A stretch of DNA of 36,680 nt from an uncultured Caryophanales bacterium. Its GTDB lineage: Bacteria; Bacillota_I; Bacilli_A; RF39; UBA660. The notes beneath the pieces are model-generated. The model saw only the letters and a list, made by a program, of their open reading frames with translations. It did not search any database and was not told the origin of the DNA. The translations under genes were made by a program, and so were the position numbers. The DNA is taken from positions 1 through 36,680 of the forward strand of contig CANSPQ010000012.1 in the NCBI GenBank assembly GCA_947648915.1, in the 5' to 3' direction. Shown piece after piece: positions 18,372 through 26,640 of this stretch. Each line of letters begins with the position of its first letter. The stretch's first letter is position 1.

Positions 18372-19359
18372 ATTTATCAATTAAATGTAGATTACTAAGT
18401 AAAATACCTGTTCCTTCTGCTACACAGGTAAGCGGACTATCCGCAATTTTAACAGGAACTTTTAATTCATCCGTTAATAACTGGTTAAATCCCCTTATTA
18501 AAGCTCCACCACCTGTTACAACAATTCCTTTATCTATAATATCGGCAGATAACTCTGGTGGTGTTTGTTCCAGCACACTTTTTGCTGTATGTACAATGGT
18601 ATCTGCGCTTTCTTTGAGTGCCTCTGCAATTTCTGTGCTATCTAATGTAATAGTATGAGGTAACCCTGTTACTAAATCTCTACCACGCACTTCCATTTTC
18701 TCTTTAATCGTATCCGGATATACATTTCCAATTGTTAACTTAATTTCCTCTGCAGTGCGATCACCTATTAATAATTTATATTTTTTCTTAATATATTTTA
18801 TAATATCATTATCGAATGTATTTCCTGCTATTTTAATAGACGTACTGTTTACAATATCTCCCATTGATAATACCGCGATATCCGTTGTTCCACCACCAAT
18901 ATCTATTACCATATTTCCACTTGGCTTTGAAATATCCATTCCAGCACCAATCGCCGCTACTTTAGGTTCTTCTTCTAGAAATACTTTCCTTGCACCTGTT
19001 CGTTCTGCAGCCTCTTTAATGGCATTTTTTTCTACTTGAGTAATATTGGATGGACAACAGATTAAAATACGAGGACGTACAAACATACTTCTTCCATTCA
19101 CTTCACGAATAAAGTGATTCAGCATAATTTCTGTTGCATCAAAATCCGCAATTACTCCATCTTTCATTGGTCTTACTGCATGCACTTTTCCTGGTGTTCT
19201 TCCTAACATATTTCTCGCTTCATGACCAACTGCAAGTGGTTTTTTTGTCTCACTATCGATTGCAACCACGCTTGGTTCATTTAATACAACACCCTGTCCT
19301 TTGATATAAATGAGTACATTTGCTGTTCCTAAATCAATTCCAATATCTTTTGCAAACAT
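18370..19359 (-). CDS. mbl: rod shape-determining protein (Mbl/MreB family)
   Basis: KDIGIDLGTANVLIYIKGQGVVLNEPSVVAID…; position next to spoIIID favours Mbl. Confidence 0.93.
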   Translation of the reverse strand: MFAKDIGIDLGTANVLIYIKGQGVVLNEPSVVAIDSETKKPLAVGHEARNMLGRTPGKVHAVRPMKDGVIADFDATEIMLNHFIREVNGRSMFVRPRILICCPSNITQVEKNAIKEAAERTGARKVFLEEEPKVAAIGAGMDISKPSGNMVIDIGGGTTDIAVLSMGDIVNSTSIKIAGNTFDNDIIKYIKKKYKLLIGDRTAEEIKLTIGNVYPDTIKEKMEVRGRDLVTGLPHTITLDSTEIAEALKESADTIVHTAKSVLEQTPPELSADIIDKGIVVTGGGALIRGFNQLLTDELKVPVKIADSPLTCVAEGTGILLSNLHLIDK

Positions 19360-19379
19360 TACAATAACCTCTTTTCTAA

Positions 19380-19634
19380 CTATGCTTCAATTTGTTCTAA
19401 GTATTTTTTCTTTGTCGATTCACCACCTCTAATATGGCGAATGTCAGTATGGTATTTTAGAATTTCTTTTACTTTTTCATATTTGTTTTTATCAATTTGA
19501 TATAACCTTTCGTGTAAATCTTTATGTACTGTACTTTTTGATACAGAAAATTGTAATGCGATTTCTCTAATAGTATGTCCCGTTTTTAAAATAAATTCCG
19601 TTTCTTTTAAAACTCTTTCATTGATATGACTCAT
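19380..19634 (-). CDS. spoIIID: sporulation transcriptional regulator SpoIIID
   Basis: RVLKETEFILKTGHTIREIALQFSVSKSTVHKDLHERL. Confidence 0.96.
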   Translation of the reverse strand: MSHINERVLKETEFILKTGHTIREIALQFSVSKSTVHKDLHERLYQIDKNKYEKVKEILKYHTDIRHIRGGESTKKKYLEQIEA

Positions 19635-19795
19635 TTTACTCCCCCTAATTCATTTTATTGGTATTTGTTTTGTTTTATACCTAAAATGAGATAAGGATTT
19701 ATTAGAAAAATTTATTAGTGTTAAACATACATAAATTAGATTTTGACATTATATTTGCTCAGTGTTATAATAGTTTTCCATTAGGAGGAGGTCCC

Positions 19796-20677
19796 ATGGA
19801 TATAGCAAAACCAAAATTAATTTATGAATTGATTGAACGAGATTTACAACTTTTAAGCGATAAGAATTCAAAATTTGCAGGAGGAATACAAGAGATTCAA
19901 ACAGCTGTATATAAAAGTTCAATTTCAAATTCAATTTTGTTTGAACAAACCCTTTATTATAAAAAATTTCTTTCCATGATAGCTAATACTGTAAAAGAAA
20001 TTGGCTTACCAAATAATTCTATTAGTTATTCACAAGTAATTGAAAATTTGATATTTGAGGGTTATCTCTCTTCTGGTGAAATATTAATCCCATATAAGAT
20101 TAAAGACAATATCCAGCCTCTTGATTTACTTGGATTTGCTGGAATTGATGTTATTCGTAGGGAAGGAAATTGCAGACACTTTTCCAGCTTACATAGTGAC
20201 ATATTTCATATATTAGATCTCTACTATGATATATTTTTCTGTTATGATTGGGTTTCTGGAAAAACTTTTGTACCACCTATTGACGCAGACTATGGATATC
20301 TTGCCTCAAACCATGTTGCTAATTTAATAAAATATAATGGCAGATATTATATTCATGATGCTTACAATGAGAAATATTTCTATTTTACAAATCAATTTAC
20401 TGCAGAACAATATGAGAAAAAAGGTAATCAATGTTTTCTATACTACAGCCCTGTAGAAACTAAAATTTTTAATAACAAATCTTATAGACAAATTTTAAAA
20501 CAAATGAATTATTTTGAAGAAAGTAGTTTAAAACCGCATATAGGTATTAATGAACTAAATGATATCATCAATGAAACCAATGATAGATTCTATAATAGTA
20601 CAAAAATTCTCTATGATTTTAGAGAAGAAGCTTTACCTTATATCAAAAAGATTGTTTCATCTCAAATAAAACAATAG
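19796..20677 (+). CDS. hypothetical protein with Cys-His-Asp (papain/transglutaminase-like) candidate triad
   Basis: RBS AGGAGGAGG before ATG at 19796; EGNCRHFSSLHSDIF…SNHVANLIKYNGRYYIHDAYN. Confidence 0.8.
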   Translation: MDIAKPKLIYELIERDLQLLSDKNSKFAGGIQEIQTAVYKSSISNSILFEQTLYYKKFLSMIANTVKEIGLPNNSISYSQVIENLIFEGYLSSGEILIPYKIKDNIQPLDLLGFAGIDVIRREGNCRHFSSLHSDIFHILDLYYDIFFCYDWVSGKTFVPPIDADYGYLASNHVANLIKYNGRYYIHDAYNEKYFYFTNQFTAEQYEKKGNQCFLYYSPVETKIFNNKSYRQILKQMNYFEESSLKPHIGINELNDIINETNDRFYNSTKILYDFREEALPYIKKIVSSQIKQ

Positions 20678-20709
20678 ACAAAAATCGATAGGGTATTATC
20701 GATTTTTTA
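20678..20709. terminator. bidirectional terminator
   Basis: AAAAATCGATA-GGGTAT-TATCGATTTTTT. Confidence 0.8.
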
Positions 20710-21339
20710 TATTTCTTTTACAAGTTTATCAAAATATTGCTCTGGATTAACAGTAGTTCCCTTAACAATTAGTTCAAAATATAAATGGTTCCCTAATTCT
20801 GTAGAAATATTAGAAGTCCCACTTTTTCCAATGACATCGCCTTGTTTAATTACTGCATCTTTGGTAACCGCAACTTCAGATAAACTTTGATATACACTGA
20901 TGACATCATTGCTATGTTTGATTTCCACTATTTTTCCAAGTAGTTTATCTTCTTTCACATCAACAACTGTTCCATCTAATACAGATTTTACTTCAAAATT
21001 TTCTTTTCCTCCATAGGCTACACCACTACTTTGCATATAAGTATCTTCATGGAAGATAATCGCATTTTTTTGAGATTCTTCGTCGGCTTGATAATCATAG
21101 TAGCTCTTAATTACTCGGATTTCGGAATCACTATAGGGTCTTAAGATTTTCACATCATCAGCAACTACAGGGATACTGTCATCAAATATCGTTTTTGTTA
21201 CATAGGTAGAATCATCATTTCCTTTGAAGTTTCCTTTTCCAATTGAACTTTCAATCAAATAAATCGTTCCTACTAAAGCAATAATGCCTAAACTGTAAAT
21301 TCCATAAATGACTGATTTTTTAAGTCTTCTTTCTGTCAT
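20707..21339 (-). CDS. spoIIQ: stage II sporulation protein Q (degenerate M23/LytM fold)
   Basis: N-terminal TM, LytM-like C-terminus GKIVEIKHSNDVISVYQSL…GNHLYFEL; adjacent to spoIID. Confidence 0.88.
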   Translation of the reverse strand: MTERRLKKSVIYGIYSLGIIALVGTIYLIESSIGKGNFKGNDDSTYVTKTIFDDSIPVVADDVKILRPYSDSEIRVIKSYYDYQADEESQKNAIIFHEDTYMQSSGVAYGGKENFEVKSVLDGTVVDVKEDKLLGKIVEIKHSNDVISVYQSLSEVAVTKDAVIKQGDVIGKSGTSNISTELGNHLYFELIVKGTTVNPEQYFDKLVKEI

Positions 21340-21379
21340 AATTTCACCTCTAATATCAGTTTGGGCAAAATTATTTTTT

Positions 21380-22300
21380 TTATACTTTTATTTTTGCAAT
21401 TTCAACACCTTGATAATAATGTTTCAGAATTTGATCATATGTATATCCTTTTTTCGCCATAGCTTCTGCCCCATATTGACTCATTCCAACACCATGACCA
21501 AAACCTTTTGTTTCTATTTTTACATTATTTCCAATTTGTTCAAACGAAAAAAAGGTAGATCTCAAATTGAGCTTAGAAGAAACATCACTGGCTTTAAACG
21601 CTGTTCCATTGATGCTTAATTCTTTTACTCTTCCCGTACTGGTCGTTTTGGTAATTTCAATTTTTAAATTTTCTTGATAAGGTAAATTTAATTTGCTATA
21701 AAAGTCTGCTAAACTAAATTCTGTTGTCACATGGAAAACAGGTGATACTTCTTCATCCCAACTGGAATCGACACTTCTTAAATAAGGAAGTGCTTGCACA
21801 AATACTTCCTCGACATTTTCGGTTTTTCCTGTACTTGTTGAAAAAAAGAACGCTTGCACAATTTGATTATCATAGGTAAGATACTCTCCTTCTGTTTCAT
21901 GAACTGCTGTTTTGATTTTATTCATTTTTGTTTCAAATTCATCTTTCCATCTTTCTTTTAATGATGCCTCATCTAAATAGACTTGATTGGAAACGGTATC
22001 TACGACATCAAATTCTTGATTTCCATTCTGTTCTATTTTTTTCATGGCATAACTACGCGCCGCTACTGCTTGTGCTTTTAACGCTTCTAGTTCAAAATTG
22101 ACAGGCATTTCTCCAGCAAGTACTCCAGTGATATATTGTTCAAAGGGAACTGTTTCAATATTTCCTGTTTTTTCTCTTTTCACACGTATCATTTTATTTG
22201 CCATAAATTCAAATTTCAAGTTTTCGTCTTTGATACATAAACTTACAATTATATAAGGAATCACTAAAATTACAATCGATGCGAAAATAATTTTTTTCAA
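21380..22300 (-). CDS. spoIID: stage II sporulation protein D
   Basis: VPFEQYITGVLAGEMPVNFELEALKAQAVAARSYAM…GFGHGVGMSQYGAEAMAKKGYTYDQILKHYYQGVEI. Confidence 0.96.
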   Translation of the reverse strand: MKKIIFASIVILVIPYIIVSLCIKDENLKFEFMANKMIRVKREKTGNIETVPFEQYITGVLAGEMPVNFELEALKAQAVAARSYAMKKIEQNGNQEFDVVDTVSNQVYLDEASLKERWKDEFETKMNKIKTAVHETEGEYLTYDNQIVQAFFFSTSTGKTENVEEVFVQALPYLRSVDSSWDEEVSPVFHVTTEFSLADFYSKLNLPYQENLKIEITKTTSTGRVKELSINGTAFKASDVSSKLNLRSTFFSFEQIGNNVKIETKGFGHGVGMSQYGAEAMAKKGYTYDQILKHYYQGVEIAKIKV

Positions 22301-22378
22301 AATAAATTCACCTCTTTCTTTATTTTATTCGCTTTTTTCTATATTATAATCTCATGTTTTCTTAAATTTTGTCGAAAG

Positions 22379-22400
22379 AAAAAGCGCCATTGAAGCGCTT
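22379..22400 (-). terminator. intrinsic terminator of rpiB-ywzB-like unit
   Basis: Minus strand AAGCGC-TTCAATG-GCGCTTTTTC. Confidence 0.75.
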
Positions 22401-22596
22401 ATATAAATTTTGAATTCAAAAAGAAGTCATAAAAGAAATTAACGGTTAAATAAGATAGAGAAATAGAGAGGATTAAATAGAGTAGTGTTGCTTGATACTT
22501 TCTATTTTTTTTAAACAAATTTTGAATATTGATACTTTCTAATGCCCAAATGGTAATTGGTACTACTACCAAATACAGAATTGTTTTAATATTCAT
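22399..22596 (-). CDS. DUF1146 (YwzB-like) small membrane protein
   Basis: MNIKTILYLVVVPITIWALESINIQNLFKKN…LSYLTVNFFYDFF. Confidence 0.85.
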   Translation of the reverse strand: MNIKTILYLVVVPITIWALESINIQNLFKKNRKYQATLLYLILSISLSYLTVNFFYDFFLNSKFI

Positions 22597-23031
22597 TTAT
22601 TCACCATAAGTATCTACCATATGGTTTCTTCTACTATGACGTTCTTCATTTGAAAATTCTGTTGTTAAAAAGATGTCAATCATCTGTTTGATTTCCTCTA
22701 TCCCTTTTTTAGCACTCAGTGCTACCACATTACTATTGTTGTGTTCTCTTGTAAGTCTTGCTTCTTCTATATTATCTACTTTCGCACATCTTACACCATG
22801 TACCTTATTACATGCAATACTCATTCCAATACCAGTTGTACAAATTAAGATACCTTTTTCAATTTCTTTTTTTTGAATGGCTTCGCCCACTAAAAAGGCA
22901 TATTTTGGATAGTCTACAGAATCTGTGCTAGTCGTTCCAAAATCGATAAGTTCATATTTATCTTTTAAATATTTCTTGATTTCTTCTTTGACAAGATATC
23001 CGCCATGATCTGATCCAATTCCTATTTTCAT
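22597..23031 (-). CDS. rpiB: ribose-5-phosphate isomerase B
   Basis: KIGIGSDHGGYLVKEEIKKYL…GILICTTGIGMSIACNKVHGVRCAKV. Confidence 0.96.
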   Translation of the reverse strand: MKIGIGSDHGGYLVKEEIKKYLKDKYELIDFGTTSTDSVDYPKYAFLVGEAIQKKEIEKGILICTTGIGMSIACNKVHGVRCAKVDNIEEARLTREHNNSNVVALSAKKGIEEIKQMIDIFLTTEFSNEERHSRRNHMVDTYGE

Positions 23032-24281
23032 TTATGATTCCTCCATTTTTTTAATTTTTTATAGATTGAGAACATTCTGTTGTATAAGAAATAATAAGGC
23101 TTATTGACAACATAGGTAAATTCACCAATCAATTCTACCACATTTGCATGAAAACCTCTTTTGAAGTTAAATAATCCATACATTGGAGAATCTTCATTAA
23201 ATTCACCTGTAATACCATAAAAATTAAATTTTTCGTAATGATTATTAATTGCATATTTAATCATTTCAAAATTCAAAAAGTATTGTCCATTAAAATGCAT
23301 AAACTCGCGGTAAGAAGCACCAAATAGGGATAATACTTGTGTTCCAAACGTCATAAAAAGTCCACCTGCGACTGTTATTATTTCTCCATGTTCTTGTTGT
23401 ACTTTTTGAATATCTTTTATTTTTTTATCCACAGCTTCTAATTGACTTTGTAGTTCTTTTTTGAAAGCTTCTTTTTTTACTTGTTCCATTTTTGCTTGGG
23501 TTGTTTGATATTGCATACTTAAATTTTCGATATATTCTTTGGTATTTAGTTCCACTAGCATAACTTTAATTTTATCATCTTTATGAAAGGCCTCATACAT
23601 ATTTTCATAGTAAGATAGGGGTCTATCAATAAATCCTCTTCTTTGTCCGGTATGTTCCATCAAATGTTTGAATTCTTTTAGTCTTGTTTTATCAATTTCA
23701 ATTAATTTTAACCCATGTTTATAGGATGATTGAATTCCATTTCTTGTAGTTGGTCTCATTTCTTTTAAAATTTCTTCTTCTGTTTTATTTTTGATATCTA
23801 AAACAGCAATCCATCTAGGTTCCAAATCTTTTCCATAACGAATGGTAAAGCCATTATGCCGATAACCGATTTTTTTTAAAAATTCTACCAATTTTTTATT
23901 TTGTGTACCATTTACAACAATATCTCCATCCGTATTTCTTTGTTGATATTCAATTGCTGGATTGATTTTGAAGAAGATGCCATTATTTTTTGTCACATAA
24001 TGTGAAATTTCTTTTGTAAATAGAGAAATTATATCTTCATCGTGATAGTTAATTATAAATCCCCTTGGTGCATAAAACATGTTTTTATTTAATACAGGTA
24101 TTTTTTTACTTAATAATAATGTAGCGCCAATTATTTTTCCATCCTCTTTAATTCCAACTAAATGCTTTTTCCAACCAGTAGATTCTTTTAAATCGCCCCA
24201 ATAAGAAGACTGAAAAAACATATTGTTAGGATATTTTTCTGAGAATTGATTGAATTCTTGGTCGTTTAAGATTTCTAACAT
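23028..24281 (-). CDS. FemAB-family peptidoglycan bridge aminoacyltransferase
   Basis: FFQSSYWGDLKESTGWKKHLVGIKEDGKIIGATLLL…; coiled-coil helical arm QTTQAKMEQVKKEAFKKELQSQLEAVDKKI. Confidence 0.9.
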   Translation of the reverse strand: MLEILNDQEFNQFSEKYPNNMFFQSSYWGDLKESTGWKKHLVGIKEDGKIIGATLLLSKKIPVLNKNMFYAPRGFIINYHDEDIISLFTKEISHYVTKNNGIFFKINPAIEYQQRNTDGDIVVNGTQNKKLVEFLKKIGYRHNGFTIRYGKDLEPRWIAVLDIKNKTEEEILKEMRPTTRNGIQSSYKHGLKLIEIDKTRLKEFKHLMEHTGQRRGFIDRPLSYYENMYEAFHKDDKIKVMLVELNTKEYIENLSMQYQTTQAKMEQVKKEAFKKELQSQLEAVDKKIKDIQKVQQEHGEIITVAGGLFMTFGTQVLSLFGASYREFMHFNGQYFLNFEMIKYAINNHYEKFNFYGITGEFNEDSPMYGLFNFKRGFHANVVELIGEFTYVVNKPYYFLYNRMFSIYKKLKKWRNHK

Positions 24282-24388
24282 AGTATCACCTTACGTTTAG
24301 TATTATACTATATCTTAGAAAAAATGTCATTAGACAATTTTATCGAAAATATGATATATTTATTTTAATTTATATTTTGAGGTGGTTT

Positions 24389-24814
24389 ATGATTGAAATT
24401 AGAGTTAGTTCTATATTTAATGATGAAATTATTGATTTTTTGGTTGATGAATCTTACCGTTTATATGCAAAGTTAAAGGGAATTGAACAGCTATCATCAA
24501 AAAATACAGAATTTTTAAAAGAGAAATTAAAAAAATTATATATTTGTGATACTGATAGAATTAAAATTTATGTTGCATATAAAGAAAAATTAATGATTGG
24601 ATGTGCATGTATAACAAATGATGGATGCCTAAGAGACTTATATGTTAAAGAAGAATATCAAAATCAAGGTGTAGGAAGTCTATTATTAAACCAAATTTTA
24701 TATGATGTAAAGGATGTTTTTTTGACGACATATCCTAATCTAACAGAATTTTATAGAAAAAATGGATTTCATATAATACAACAAAATGAAAATTCTATAG
24801 AAATGAAAAAATAA
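24389..24814 (+). CDS. GNAT-family N-acetyltransferase
   Basis: DGCLRDLYVKEEYQNQGVGSLLLNQIL motif A. Confidence 0.9.
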   Translation: MIEIRVSSIFNDEIIDFLVDESYRLYAKLKGIEQLSSKNTEFLKEKLKKLYICDTDRIKIYVAYKEKLMIGCACITNDGCLRDLYVKEEYQNQGVGSLLLNQILYDVKDVFLTTYPNLTEFYRKNGFHIIQQNENSIEMKK

Positions 24815-24833
24815 GTTTACTGCTCTATTCTTC

Positions 24834-25511
24834 TTAACCATTCATATAATAATGCGCGACTAGACTTTTTACTTTTCCATTTTCTATACTAGCTTTGTAT
24901 CCAGTATTATTTCGATACATAGGAGAGGTTACATCATCATTTCCATTAATATGTGTTTCAGTCTTTTGACTATTCATAGCATTACCGAAAAATGTTTCCA
25001 CAAACTTTCTTGCTTCTTTTGTACTTTCGGAATCATCACGTAGCTTAGGATTTTTAATTTGATAAATCAAATTTCCAAGAACATCCTTTCCTGTAACTTT
25101 TCCTTTCACTTCTATCTCAAATATTTTATAATACCAACACTTTTTACATAATAAATTTAGGCAAGGATCAAATACATATTCTTCATTTTTAAATTTAAAA
25201 CAAATCCATGAATGATAATAATCTTTATATTCTTTAAATTTTAGATTTCCTCGTTCTATATAATCATCATCATTTAAAAAGACAATGGCGGTTTCTGTTG
25301 TTTGCCAGCACCAACCTTCAAGTAATTTTTTTTTCATTAAATCCAAGATATTTCCTTCATAATCTCCGCAAATTTCAATATATAGATTTTTAAATCTAGA
25401 TGATAAATACTCTAATATTTCAGTTTTTACTTGTTTTTGCCTCAAAAATTCAAATCTTTCTCTTTCAGTTAATGCATTTTTATTAAATAGTTTTATAATT
25501 ACCTCAGACAT
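24834..25511 (-). CDS. hypothetical protein with Cys-His-Asp (transglutaminase-like) candidate triad
   Basis: LLEGWCWQTTETAIVFL…YYHSWICFKFKNEEYVFDPCLN. Confidence 0.8.
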   Translation of the reverse strand: MSEVIIKLFNKNALTERERFEFLRQKQVKTEILEYLSSRFKNLYIEICGDYEGNILDLMKKKLLEGWCWQTTETAIVFLNDDDYIERGNLKFKEYKDYYHSWICFKFKNEEYVFDPCLNLLCKKCWYYKIFEIEVKGKVTGKDVLGNLIYQIKNPKLRDDSESTKEARKFVETFFGNAMNSQKTETHINGNDDVTSPMYRNNTGYKASIENGKVKSLVAHYYMNG

Positions 25512-25603
25512 TTTATCTATCCTCCCCCAAAATTTTTAAATTGTTGTTTATAATACTATAAATAAAGGAAAAATGCAAATTCAACTCTAATTTTTTTTAA
25601 CAA

Positions 25604-25620
25604 AAAACAGCTTACGCTGC
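25604..25620 (-). terminator. terminator overlapping rpmE stop codon
   Basis: Minus strand CAGC-GTAA-GCTG-TTTTTT; TAA stop within the GTAA tetraloop. Confidence 0.7.
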
Positions 25621-25830
25621 TTTCTTATCTTGGTTTAATCCATATTTACGGTTGAATTTTTCTACACGACCAGTTTTAGCAACCGCACCTTGTACACCTG
25701 TATAAAATGGATGACATTTATCACAAGTTTCAATGTGTAACTCTTCTTTGTTAGATTTTACTGTAAATGTATTTCCACAAGAACAGGTTACTTTCGTTTC
25801 CATATACTCTGGATGAATTCCTTTTTTCAT
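25612..25830 (-). CDS. rpmE: 50S ribosomal protein L31 (zinc-binding form)
   Basis: [26 protein letters not shown]…[10 protein letters not shown]. Confidence 0.97.
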   Translation of the reverse strand: MKKGIHPEYMETKVTCSCGNTFTVKSNKEELHIETCDKCHPFYTGVQGAVAKTGRVEKFNRKYGLNQDKKAA

Positions 25831-25848
25831 ATTATATCTCCTTCCGCC

Positions 25849-25867
25849 ATGACGTAATCTGCGTCAT
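25849..25867 (-). promoter_or_regulatory. hairpin in rpmE 5' leader (candidate L31 autoregulatory leader)
   Basis: Minus strand ATGACG-CAGATTA-CGTCAT just upstream of SD GGAAGGAG. Confidence 0.45.
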
Positions 25868-25920
25868 AGAAATTTAATTCTTATATAGTATATCAATGAA
25901 TATTTAAAAATGCAAGCTTT

Positions 25921-26598
25921 TTATCGAAACAATTGTTGATCTATAATTTTTTTCATACGATTGTAGATTTGTTCATATTGCTCTACATTGGGTAAACGAT
26001 TATCCATGGTATTTCCATACATGATATCTCTTATATCTACTATTTGTATTTCATACACATTTACTAAATCGGCTAATTTATCATTCATATAATCAAATAT
26101 TTCATTATAATTTTCTTGATAACTATTATAATAATTTATAATGATAATATCTTCCTTACAGTATTCTCTGACTAGTTCTAAGAAATGTTCTAAATCTACT
26201 AGAACTTGATCCATATATTCATAACTTTCTCTAGGAGAAGACGTTGTTATTTTATAATAAATATCATTAGATCCAATCGATAATGTAACTAAATCGGCCT
26301 TAATTAATGCATTTTTTAAAGCAATGTTATTTCCATTACTAAAAACTTTGCGGTTTTCTTTAATGTCACGAATAAAATCCGTTGTTCTATAATCCTCTTC
26401 TGAAAATTCTGATACATATTTTTCCAATTTTCCTTTGGATTTCAAATACTCTTTAATCCATTCACCATAGTTTCCATCTTCAAGTGCAATTTCATCTCCT
26501 AAATTTAAATAATATACTTTTCGATCTAATGTTGTCAAATAAATGACAAAGACCAGTGAGAATACAAGTGCTAAAAAAAGAATTGCTTTCCATTTCAT
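25921..26598 (-). CDS. SGNH/GDSL-hydrolase-fold membrane-anchored protein, probable pseudoenzyme
   Basis: N-terminal TM; YYLNLGDEIAL (GDS→GDE), SIGSNDIYY (GxND kept), DNRLPNVEQYEQI (DxxH→DxxL). Confidence 0.75.
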   Translation of the reverse strand: MKWKAILFLALVFSLVFVIYLTTLDRKVYYLNLGDEIALEDGNYGEWIKEYLKSKGKLEKYVSEFSEEDYRTTDFIRDIKENRKVFSNGNNIALKNALIKADLVTLSIGSNDIYYKITTSSPRESYEYMDQVLVDLEHFLELVREYCKEDIIIINYYNSYQENYNEIFDYMNDKLADLVNVYEIQIVDIRDIMYGNTMDNRLPNVEQYEQIYNRMKKIIDQQLFR

Positions 26599-26640
26599 GA
26601 AAAATCCCTCCAATAAAAAAGTAGATTGAATCTACTTTCA

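Noticed and set aside
18275-19039. + strand ORFs at 18275..18658 and 18755..19039
   Set aside because: Antisense to mbl, no RBS or family features.
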